Shown here: piece by piece, positions 6,821 through 13,351 of the stretch | Layout of the letters: each line of letters starts with the position of its first letter | How positions within the stretch are numbered: position 1 is the first letter of the stretch | Source: CAYNLX01 sp964441535 | GTDB taxonomy: Bacteria > Bacillota_I > Bacilli_A > RF39 > UBA660 | Length of the DNA: 14,164 bases | Direction of reading: 5' to 3' | Assembly (NCBI GenBank): GCA_964441535.1 | Contig: CAYTXQ010000018.1 | Location: forward strand, 1-14,164 | Position numbers and translations under genes: made by a program | Notes under the pieces: generated by a model | Database searches by the model: none | Told to the model about the DNA's origin: nothing | What the model saw: only the letters and a program-made list of their open reading frames with translations

Positions 6821-7648
6821 TGAAATTAACAACTTCATTAATAGTATTATTAAAATCATTAAAATCTACATTAAACCAGTTAACATTCATTTGATTATTA
6901 AACCAAGTATATTGTCTTTTAGCATATTTCCTACTATTATGTTTAATATTTTCTATAGCTTCTTCCAAAGATATTTTATTATCAAAATAATCATAAAGTT
7001 CCTTATATCCTATTCCATTTATTAAAGGTTTTGTTCTAATATTCTTATCATAAAAATATTTTACTTCTTTAATTAAGCCATTATTAATCATATTATCTAC
7101 TCTATTATTAATTTTTTTATATAAAGTGTCTCTATCTGTAGATAAACCTATAAATATAACATCATATAATAATTTATCACTGTTTTTTTCAAATTTATCT
7201 GATTTATTTAAAAATCTTTCTAATCTTACCCTATTATTTTTATGTATTTCAGTATTTGGATTAATATTAATAACCATATTATATAATTCTTCTAAAGAAT
7301 ATCTACTAAAATCTTCTTTAGTTTCTTCTTCTTTAAATTCATAATTATATAATCCCGCTTTTAGATATAAACCTGTTCCACCGACTAAAATTATATTTTG
7401 ATTTTTATTGTTATCAAGTATTTTTCTTAAATCTTTTTGATAATCATATACAGTATAATTATTATTAATATCTACTATATCGAAAAGATAATGTGGAATT
7501 TCTTCTTTTTCTTCTTCAGTTATTTTAGAAGTTCCTATATCAAGACTTCTATACACTTGCATAGAATCAGCATTAATTATTATAGCATTATATTTTTTAG
7601 CAAGTTCTATACTAAGTTTAGTTTTTCCTACCCCAGTAGGACCTACTA
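6801..7648 (-). CDS. miaA: tRNA dimethylallyltransferase MiaA, 5' end lost in the assembly gap
   Basis: MiaA transfers a dimethylallyl group to N6 of A37 in tRNAs that read codons starting with U. The visible frame has about 282 residues and enters the N-run at 7649. It begins at VGPTGVGKT, the P-loop, so only the start codon and about four to six residues are missing. Downstream are NADSMQVYRSLDIGT (the region holding the catalytic aspartate), EIPHYLFDI, VGGTGLYLKAG, NRVRLERFL, a TKPLINGIGYKEL segment and the C-terminal RKYAKRQYTWF motif. All are typical of the family. An internal ATG at 7562 is the methionine of NADSMQ and cannot be the start, because the P-loop lies upstream. It follows mutL as the last gene of the yqeG-yqeH-mutL-miaA run. 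Adjacent mutL-miaA is also the order in several other bacteria. Confidence 0.95.
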
Positions 7649-7748
7649 NNNNNNNNNNNNNNNNNNNNNNNNNNNNNNNNNNNNNNNNNNNNNNNNNNNN
7701 NNNNNNNNNNNNNNNNNNNNNNNNNNNNNNNNNNNNNNNNNNNNNNNN
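7649..7748. other. Assembly gap of exactly 100 N
   Basis: The run of 100 N is a typical placeholder length for a scaffold gap of unknown size. The flanks need only the mutL stop and the miaA ribosome-binding site, start and first few codons, so the true gap could be much smaller than 100 bases. Confidence 0.95.
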
Positions 7749-9493
7749 TAATTCATTACTCTTTTAAACATTTTTTCTAATTCATAATTAGTAAATGAAA
7801 TTATTGTTGGTCTTCCGTGAGGACAATTATAAGGATTATCACATTTAACAAGATTTGATAATATATTTTCCGCTGCTTCATTACTAATACTCTGATTAGC
7901 TTTAATACTCATTTTACATGCTAAAGTAATTGCAACACTTTCTCTAAATTTAATATCATTAAAATTATTACTCATTTGTATTACTAATTCTGTAATCTTT
8001 CTTATTGATTCTTCTTCATATCCTTCTTTTAACCATGTAGGATGAGTTTTAAATATGAAAGTATTTATACCAAATTCTTCAAGTTCAACACCTAATTTAT
8101 TTAAAACTTCAATATTATCTTTTAAAGCAATAAATTCACTAGGACTAAACTCTAATGTAACTGGAATCAACATACTAGTTGTATTTACTTTACTTTCTTT
8201 TAGAGCTTTTAAATATTTTTCATAATTAATCCTTTCTTGTGCTGCATGTTGATCAATTAGATATATACCATTATCATTTTGTGCGATTATATAAGTTCCC
8301 AAAGCTATTCCAACTAGATATAGTTCAAGGTTTTTAATTTCTTTGTTTTTTTCTTCCACATTACTAAAATTAAAAGTAGTTTGTTCTTCTTTTACTTTTA
8401 AATTTTCAGTAGGCTTAGTAATTTCTTCATAATTATGAATAATTGGATGTTCTAATATTTCTAAAAATTCTTCATTATTTTCTTTACTTATATTAATCTC
8501 TGGAATTAATAAAGTATGATACAAAGCATCTTTTATTGTATTAATAACTAAACTTCTCAGTTCTTCTATTTTACTAAATTTTATATCTTGCTTAGTAGGA
8601 TGAACATTAACATCTATTAATGTAGGATCAGTTAAAACATTTAACACTATAACTGGATATTTAATATCTGGTTTATAAGTATAATAAGCATCATTAATAA
8701 ATTTATTTAAATCATTATTTTTTATAACTCTTCCATTTACTATAGTTATCATATGATTTCTGTTTGATTTCAACAATTCTGGTTTACTAATATATCCTTC
8801 TATTTCATAATCATCATTACTAGAATGAATATGAATCATTTTACTGGAAACTTCCATACCATATATTTCATGAATGGTTCTTAATAAATCATCACTGCCA
8901 CTTGTATTTAACAACATTTTTTCATTATTAGTTAAACTGAACTTAATATTAGGATGAGATAAAGCTATCCTTTCTACATAATTAATACAATTTGATAATT
9001 CTGTCTGTTCACTTTTCAAATATTTTAATCTTGCAGGTGTATTGTAAAATAAGTTTTTTACTGTTATCTGTGTACCTCTTCTTGAATCACTAGAAAAAAC
9101 ATTATCTGTTTTTCCACCTTTTATATGAACTGTAGTACCTATTTCATCAGCACAGGTTTTAAGTTCAACTTCACTTACACTTGCTATTGAAGGTAATGCT
9201 TCACCTCTAAAACCTAAGGTATTAATAAAAAATAAATCTTCTTCTTTAAGTAACTTGCTTGTAGAATGTCTTTCAAATGATAAAATTGCATCTTCTTTAT
9301 TCATACCCATTCCATCATCTGTTACTTTTATTTCTTTTACTCCACCATCGATTAAATCTACTTTTATTGTTGTTGCTAAAGCATCAATACTATTTTCAAC
9401 TAACTCCTTAACAACACTTGAACATTTTTCTATTATTTCTCCTGCTGCTATTTTATTAGCTAAATTTTCATTCATTAAATGTATTTTATTCAT
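7748..9493 (-). CDS. mutL: DNA mismatch repair protein MutL (endonuclease type)
   Basis: MutL links mismatch recognition by MutS to strand removal. The roughly 581-residue protein has a GHKL ATPase head with KIAAGE, KELVENSIDA (about 29-38), DDGMG (60-64) and GFRGEAL (95-101). A poorly conserved acidic linker follows. The C-terminal part keeps DQHAAQERINYE, the metal-binding DQHA(x)2E(x)4E endonuclease signature, plus ACKMSIKAN and CPHGRPT. It is therefore a nicking MutL, as expected in bacteria lacking MutH. I chose the ATG at 9493, behind GGTGATAGAT. The upstream start would overlap that site. The ATG overlaps the yqeH stop by 8 nt. The last readable residues, ELEKMFKRVMN, match a normal MutL terminus. 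The next codon is TA plus an unread base at the gap edge, probably TAA or TAG. mutS is not in the window. Confidence 0.95.
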
Positions 9494-10496
9494 ATCTATC
9501 ACCACTAAAAAATGAGTTTCTAATTTCTATTATATTGTGATTAGTTGTACTAATTTCTAATTCACAGGCTTTTTTGACGTTTATAAAACCAAAACCTTTG
9601 ATAACTATATCAATCTCTTCATCCAAATCATAAATATTTTTTTCAAATCCATTTATAACTTTATATTTAAATGTCTTATTAACAGGGATTTCATTAGGTA
9701 AATAAAAAGTCATACTGTTATTACCTGTTAAATTTCTTATTATAACTTTATTATCAATATTTATTAACATATCTTCTTTTATTTGTATAGTAATAGGTTT
9801 AATAGTAGATTTAGTATTAAGTTTTTTTAATAAATCTATATCATTATTAAGTTTAATATAACTTTTTTGAATAAATCCTGGAGAATCTATTAAAGTAAGA
9901 TTTTCATTTACTTTAAGTTTAATAAAGTCAAGAGTAGTATTAGGTATTAAACTAGTAGTAATCATAGATTTATTATCTTGATATTTATTAAATATAGAAT
10001 TAATTAAAGTACTTTTACCTGAATTAGTATAACCTAAAACATAAGTTGTTTTAATATTATTTTTCTCTAAATAATCAACAATAGGTCTTAAATTTATATT
10101 TTTCAGTGCACTGCAAAACATTATATTATCATTTATATCATATTCATTTTTTAACCATTCTTTTATTTTATTCTTATTAACACTTTTAGGTAATAAATCA
10201 TATTTACTTACTATAAGTGATTTTGATATTTTTATTTTTTTGAAAGTATTTACAGTATCACTGTTTATATTTAAAACATCAATTAGGAATAAAACATATT
10301 TTGCTTTATTATTTATTATATCTATAATATCTTTTTCTTCTTTATCTAAAGTAACTATTTTAGCATCATTATAATTAATTATTTTAAAACATCTTTCACA
10401 ATAATTAACATCAAAAAGATTTTTAGGTGTATACCCAATACGATTTTTATTAATATTTTGTAATTCAACTCCACAACCACTGCATTTTTTAATCAT
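9486..10496 (-). CDS. yqeH: YqeH, circularly permuted ribosome-assembly GTPase
   Basis: YqeH is a GTPase required for 30S (16S rRNA) maturation in B. subtilis. The 336-residue protein has a zinc finger (C5, C8, C33, C36), then permuted GTPase motifs: SKYD (97-100, G4), SALK (129-132, G5), GYTNSGKST (155-163, G1) and DSPG (204-207, G3). This order G4-G5-G1-G3 defines the family. A C-terminal beta-rich domain follows, ending near the usual length (about 366 in Bacillus). The ATG has AAGGAAA about 7 nt upstream. The start overlaps the yqeG stop by 8 nt (ATGATTAA), and its own stop overlaps the mutL start by 8 nt (ATGAATAA), so translation of the three genes is likely coupled. yqeG-yqeH adjacency is conserved in Firmicutes. 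Confidence 0.95.
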   Translation of the reverse strand: MIKKCSGCGVELQNINKNRIGYTPKNLFDVNYCERCFKIINYNDAKIVTLDKEEKDIIDIINNKAKYVLFLIDVLNINSDTVNTFKKIKISKSLIVSKYDLLPKSVNKNKIKEWLKNEYDINDNIMFCSALKNINLRPIVDYLEKNNIKTTYVLGYTNSGKSTLINSIFNKYQDNKSMITTSLIPNTTLDFIKLKVNENLTLIDSPGFIQKSYIKLNNDIDLLKKLNTKSTIKPITIQIKEDMLINIDNKVIIRNLTGNNSMTFYLPNEIPVNKTFKYKVINGFEKNIYDLDEEIDIVIKGFGFINVKKACELEISTTNHNIIEIRNSFFSGDRYE

Positions 10497-11010
10497 AATA
10501 ATTTCCTTTTTTTAATAAACCTTTTTTACTTAATTTTTTAAAAATATATCTTTCAATCATTCTATTAAATTTAGTAAAAACAAAATCATTAGTACTTAGT
10601 GGATTTACTAAAATAGTAGTAATACCTAATCTGTTAGCACCATATATATCTGTTAATATCTGATCTCCTACTGCTGCTATTTCTATATCTTTAAAATTAT
10701 ATATTTTCATAATTTTTTTATATTTCTTACTTAAGGGTTTCATTGAGCTAGCAGAACAATCTACATTTAAAATCTCTTTAAAAGGCTCTAATCTAGATTT
10801 AGGACTATTGGACATAATTATAACTTTAAATCCCATATCCTTTACTTCTTCTATTAAATCTTTCATCTTTTTATTAGGAACACTTACACTTACTGGCGCT
10901 ATAGTATTATCCAAATCAAATAAAATACATTTAATACCCGCTTTTTTTAATTTTTTATAGTCTATTTTATATATACTTTTCTGATAAATATCAGGCACAA
11001 AATTTTCCAT
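10489..11010 (-). CDS. yqeG: YqeG-family HAD phosphatase (copy 1, next to yqeH)
   Basis: The 173-residue HAD-superfamily protein has the nucleophile motif FDLDNT (D32 and D34), motif II SNS at 67-69, lysine K91 in MKP, and the acidic motif GDQILTD (D116, D121). The long cap domain of other HAD enzymes is absent, as is usual for this IIIA-type family. Members are predicted phosphatases; the substrate is not established. Position directly before yqeH, as in Bacillus, marks this copy as the likely orthologue of yqeG. The ATG has AGGTGAAG four nt upstream. Its extended -10 promoter lies in the terminator of the paralogous gene upstream. It probably heads the yqeG-yqeH-mutL-miaA operon. The C-terminus is basic (KKLSKKGLLKKG). 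Confidence 0.9.
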   Translation of the reverse strand: MENFVPDIYQKSIYKIDYKKLKKAGIKCILFDLDNTIAPVSVSVPNKKMKDLIEEVKDMGFKVIIMSNSPKSRLEPFKEILNVDCSASSMKPLSKKYKKIMKIYNFKDIEIAAVGDQILTDIYGANRLGITTILVNPLSTNDFVFTKFNRMIERYIFKKLSKKGLLKKGNYYD

Positions 11011-11028
11011 TAAACTTCACCTAAATAA

Positions 11029-11037
11029 ATTATATCA
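11029..11037 (-). promoter_or_regulatory. Extended -10 promoter of the yqeG-yqeH-mutL-miaA operon
   Basis: Leftward, TGATATAAT (11037-11029) is a perfect extended -10. It starts on the last T of the preceding terminator's T-run. The -35 region falls in the terminator hairpin and is poor (TTCTTA at 17 nt). The predicted start, near 11022, leaves a leader of about 12 nt with AGGTGAAG at its 5' end. Confidence 0.6.
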
Positions 11038-11062
11038 AAAAACAAGACTTATAAGAAGTCTT
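11037..11062 (-). terminator. Terminator of the upstream yqeG-like gene
   Basis: Leftward, AAGACTT (11062-11056) and AAGTCTT (11050-11044) form a 7-bp stem with a 5-nt loop, then G and six T. It overlaps the stop codon of the gene at 11061-11537. Confidence 0.7.
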
Positions 11063-11537
11063 ATTTTCTAATTAATATTTTATTTATATTTCTTGTGACA
11101 GTATTATAAAAATTTTTTTCTGTTCCTAAATGATTAATAAAAATACTTTTTATACCTAATCTATTAGCACCCCATATATCTGTAAATATTTGATCTCCAA
11201 TAACTACTACCTGTTCTATAGAAAGATTATGCTTTTCTAATACTTTATTAAAACTTCTTTTTAAGGGTTTCATAGCTAATGCTATACAATCTATTTCTAA
11301 AGCTTCACTAAATTTATTTACTTTGTCTCCACATCTATTAGTAACAATTTCTACAATAAAAAATTGTTTTAAAACTTTTATAAAATTTATTAAATAATTA
11401 TCGGGTTCTTCTATTTCAAAAGGTGATAAAGTATTATCTAAATCAAATATTATACATTCAATATTATTTGCCTTTAAATCACCATAATCTATATCAAAAA
11501 CACTGTTAAATTCTAATGTTGGCTTAAACTTTGACAT
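11061..11537 (-). CDS. YqeG-family HAD phosphatase (copy 2, upstream paralogue)
   Basis: This 158-residue HAD protein is clearly paralogous to the next gene. Both share a start pattern (FDIDYGDLK against YKIDYKKLK), FDLDNT with D32 and D34, IDC/VDC followed by a short stretch and MKPL, and GDQIFTDIWGANRLGI against GDQILTDIYGANRLGI. All HAD core residues are kept, including K90 in MKP, so the enzyme is probably active. Motif II differs: TNRCGD (T66) instead of SNSPKS, which may mean a different substrate. It lacks the basic C-terminal tail of copy 1. The ATG has GGAGAG 5 nt upstream. It appears to be a separate transcription unit with its own terminator and is divergent from sigK. It probably arose by tandem duplication. 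The function is unknown. Confidence 0.88.
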   Translation of the reverse strand: MSKFKPTLEFNSVFDIDYGDLKANNIECIIFDLDNTLSPFEIEEPDNYLINFIKVLKQFFIVEIVTNRCGDKVNKFSEALEIDCIALAMKPLKRSFNKVLEKHNLSIEQVVVIGDQIFTDIWGANRLGIKSIFINHLGTEKNFYNTVTRNINKILIRK

Positions 11538-11562
11538 ATAAACTCTCCAATCAAGTCTTTTT

Positions 11563-11568
11563 ATTATA
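11563..11568 (-). promoter_or_regulatory. Candidate -10 of the upstream yqeG-like gene
   Basis: TATAAT lies at 11568-11563 leftward, with TTTTAA (three of six) at 17 nt spacing. The predicted leader is about 20 nt. The intergenic region is almost pure A/T, so chance matches are common. Confidence 0.4.
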
Positions 11569-11613
11569 ATATAAGTTTATATAAATTAAAAGAAAAAATA
11601 CAACTTATTTACA

Positions 11614-11642
11614 TTATATTTAATCAAAAGTATTCATAAAAT
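11614..11642 (+). promoter_or_regulatory. Sigma-E-type promoter candidate of sigK
   Basis: TTATATT (11614-11620) and CATAAAAT (11635-11642) are separated by 14 nt. The Bacillus sigma-E consensus is KMATATT, 13-15 nt, then CATACAHT, so this matches at six of seven and seven of eight positions with correct spacing. B. subtilis sigK is transcribed by sigma-E. The predicted start lies within about 10 nt of the ATG, at the AGGTGA site. High A/T content makes chance a concern. Confidence 0.5.
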
Positions 11643-11657
11643 TAATTAGGTGATGTT

Positions 11658-12353
11658 ATGCTATTAAGTATTATTAATATTTTAAAAGATTTACTGTTTT
11701 TTACAGGAAGTTATTCTAACAATGTGTTTCCCGATCCTTTAGATAAAGATGAAGAAGAAAAACTTATTAATTTATTATTAAAAAAAGATAAAGATGCCAG
11801 AAATAAATTAATCGAACATAATTTGAGACTAGTGGCTCATATTGTTAAAAAATTTGAATCAAAGAATATAGATACTGATGATTTAATTAGTATAGGAACT
11901 ATTGGATTAATTAAAGGTATTGATTCATATTCATTAAAGCATAAAACTAAAATTACTACTTATGCTGCCAGATGTATAGAAAATGAAATACTTATGTATT
12001 TTAGAGCTAATAAAAAAAATGTTAATAACGTTAGTTTAAATGACTCTATAGGTTATGACAAAGATGGAAACGAAATTAATTTAATAGATGTTTTAAAAGA
12101 TTCATCAACTGATTTTGCTATGGATTTACATACAAAAGACAGAATTAATTTATTAAATAATTATTTAAACTTATTATCATTTAGAGAAAAAGAAATCATT
12201 ACAAAAAGATATGGACTTAACAATACTAAAGAAATGACTCAGAAAGAAATAGCTAATGAACTAAAAATATCAAGAAGTTATGTTTCTAGAATAGAAAAAA
12301 GAGCTTTAACAAAAATCTTAAGAGAATTTATAAAGAGTAAAAATGATTTTTAA
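11658..12353 (+). CDS. sigK: Pro-sigma-K, late mother-cell sporulation sigma factor
   Basis: Sigma-K directs RNA polymerase to late mother-cell genes for spore coat and cortex. The 231-residue protein matches SigK rather than SigE, SigF or SigG by NNVFPDPL (21-28) and NLRLVAHIVKKFE (55-67). Region 2 follows (DLISIGTIGLIKGIDSY, 75-91, and TYAARCIENEILMYFR), and region 4 carries the helix-turn-helix TQKEIANELKISRSYVSRIE (194-213). The first 18 residues are hydrophobic and precede S18-Y19. In B. subtilis, SpoIVFB cleaves pro-sigma-K between Ser20 and Tyr21 in a similar context, so this is probably an inactive membrane-bound precursor. The gene is intact, with no skin-like interruption. The ATG has AGGTGA about 4 nt upstream. 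It lies between a divergent yqeG paralogue and the convergent divIVA. Confidence 0.93.
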   Translation: MLLSIINILKDLLFFTGSYSNNVFPDPLDKDEEEKLINLLLKKDKDARNKLIEHNLRLVAHIVKKFESKNIDTDDLISIGTIGLIKGIDSYSLKHKTKITTYAARCIENEILMYFRANKKNVNNVSLNDSIGYDKDGNEINLIDVLKDSSTDFAMDLHTKDRINLLNNYLNLLSFREKEIITKRYGLNNTKEMTQKEIANELKISRSYVSRIEKRALTKILREFIKSKNDF

Positions 12354-12374
12354 AAAAAAGACTTATATGTCTCT
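12352..12374 (-). terminator. Terminator of divIVA, in the sigK-divIVA convergent junction
   Basis: Leftward, AGAGAC (12374-12369) pairs with GTCTTT (12362-12357), one G-T pair included, across a 6-nt loop and is followed by further T. It covers the divIVA stop and directly abuts the sigK stop. Rightward the hairpin has only a short T-run, so it is mainly a leftward terminator. No separate sigK terminator is evident. Confidence 0.55.
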
Positions 12375-12791
12375 TTCATCTATCTCATCTATTTCATTTA
12401 ATTGATCTTCAATTATAATTCTTAATCTCTTTTTAAATACTGAAATTCTTCTTTTTAACATTTGAGCTTCAGTATCTGCTTTTTCTCCCCTTAATAATGC
12501 ATCGTTAATTATTCTAGAAGCATTTCTCTTAGCTTCATCCAATATACTGCTACTTTCTTCTCTGGCAAGTCTTTTTATTTGATTAGAAGCTTCATCTGCA
12601 ACCATTACTGCTTTATTTAAAGTTGATTCCATATTTTGATAATATGATAATTTTTCTTTTAAATTATTTATTTCATTATCTTTGGTTTTTAAATTATTTA
12701 GCATTGATTCAAATTGAGCTGTTACTTCATTAACAAAATTAGCCACTTCTTTTTTATCATAGCCATTAAAACCAGTTTTAAATTGTTTCAT
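12363..12791 (-). CDS. divIVA: DivIVA-family polar/septal coiled-coil protein
   Basis: DivIVA proteins bind curved membrane at poles and septa and recruit division or sporulation partners. The 142-residue protein starts MKQFKTGFNGYDKKEVANFVNEV. This matches the conserved N-terminal lipid-binding domain, in which F-x-GYD-x-x-EV is typical. A heptad-rich coiled coil follows from about 25 to 60 (LNNLKTKDNEINNLKEKL), and a second helical segment from about 68 to 120 includes AREESSSILDEAKRNASRII. The C-terminus is very acidic (EIDEIDERD). I chose the ATG at 12791, behind GAGGTGAGATTC. The earlier in-frame ATG would place the Shine-Dalgarno inside the coding region. It follows sepF by 40 nt and is probably cotranscribed. 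The usual Firmicute neighbours ylmG and ylmH are absent between them. It could be a DivIVA-type paralogue such as GpsB, but length and context favour DivIVA. Confidence 0.9.
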   Translation of the reverse strand: MKQFKTGFNGYDKKEVANFVNEVTAQFESMLNNLKTKDNEINNLKEKLSYYQNMESTLNKAVMVADEASNQIKRLAREESSSILDEAKRNASRIINDALLRGEKADTEAQMLKRRISVFKKRLRIIIEDQLNEIDEIDERDI

Positions 12792-12831
12792 GAATCTCAC
12801 CTCAAACATTAGAACTTACTAATCACAAAAA

Positions 12832-13236
12832 TTACCAATCAATTTCTTCGTCTTTATCTTTTCCATCTTCTTCAGATATTTTACCTTGAACATTAATATT
12901 TTTTGGAGTACATAAATATATACCTACTCCTACTTTCTGAAGATCTCCGCCCATTGCATAAACACAACCACTTAAGAAATCTATTATTCTTTTTGCCTGA
13001 TCAGATGTAACTCTTTTAAGATTTACTACTACACTGTTTCTATTTTTTAAATGATCTGCTATTTGTTGGCTTTCTGAATTAGCCCTAGGTTCTATTAAGA
13101 TCATTTTACTTCCGACTCTACTAGCCTCTTCCAATGCTTCATCTTCACCTATGTTATAACACATATCTTCTCCAGAAGCATCTTTTTCTTTACTACTCCA
13201 ATCTGAAAACAAAAACTTTTTTAATTTAGACGCCAT
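12832..13236 (-). CDS. sepF: SepF, FtsZ membrane anchor of the divisome
   Basis: SepF binds FtsZ and tethers it to the membrane at the division site, partly replacing FtsA. The 134-residue protein starts with an amphipathic, membrane-binding type helix (MASKLKKFLF). A variable acidic linker to about 38 follows, then the SepF core at about 39-115. The core holds SKMILIEPRANSESQQIADHL, VVVNLKRVTSDQAKRIIDFLSG and CVYAMGGDLQKVGVGIYLCTP. The tail is acidic (EEDGKDKDEEIDW). Length is slightly below the Bacillus protein (about 150). The ATG has GGAGGA 6 nt upstream, one of the few classical Shine-Dalgarno sites in this window. It is the first gene of a sepF-divIVA unit with a sigma-A promoter candidate just upstream. 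Confidence 0.94.
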   Translation of the reverse strand: MASKLKKFLFSDWSSKEKDASGEDMCYNIGEDEALEEASRVGSKMILIEPRANSESQQIADHLKNRNSVVVNLKRVTSDQAKRIIDFLSGCVYAMGGDLQKVGVGIYLCTPKNINVQGKISEEDGKDKDEEIDW

Positions 13237-13278
13237 ATATATTCCTCCATTTTTTAATACTATCTATCTTACTAGATA

Positions 13279-13307
13279 AGTTTATCAAATAATAATGTAA
13301 ATTTCAA
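13279..13307 (-). promoter_or_regulatory. Promoter candidate of sepF-divIVA
   Basis: Leftward, TTGAAA (13307-13302, five of six) and TAAACT (13284-13279, four of six), preceded by TGA, are 17 nt apart. The leader would be about 36 nt and holds a short TATCT/AGATA hairpin. This is longer than the leaders at other junctions here. Confidence 0.45.
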
Positions 13308-13328
13308 GATATAATTGTAGATATCAAA

Positions 13329-13351
13329 GAAAAAAGTAATTAATATTACTT
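13329..13351 (-). terminator. Terminator of the Bro-N gene
   Basis: Leftward, AAGTAAT (13351-13345) and ATTACTT (13340-13334) form a 7-bp stem with a 4-nt loop, followed by T residues (13333-13330). The stem covers the stop codon. It isolates the Bro-N gene from sepF. Confidence 0.6.

Noticed and set aside
6804..7751. Rightward open frames antisense to miaA, one running into the N gap
   Set aside because: The reverse strand encodes a full set of MiaA motifs. These frames are Ile/Tyr/Phe-rich shadows, and the last one includes the N-run.
9255..9515. Rightward open frame antisense to the mutL N-terminus
   Set aside because: It overlaps the conserved GHKL ATPase motifs on the other strand and has no ribosome-binding site.
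13309..13316. Rightward TATAAT in the sepF upstream region as a promoter
   Set aside because: No gene lies downstream on that strand and there is no convincing -35, so it is probably chance.
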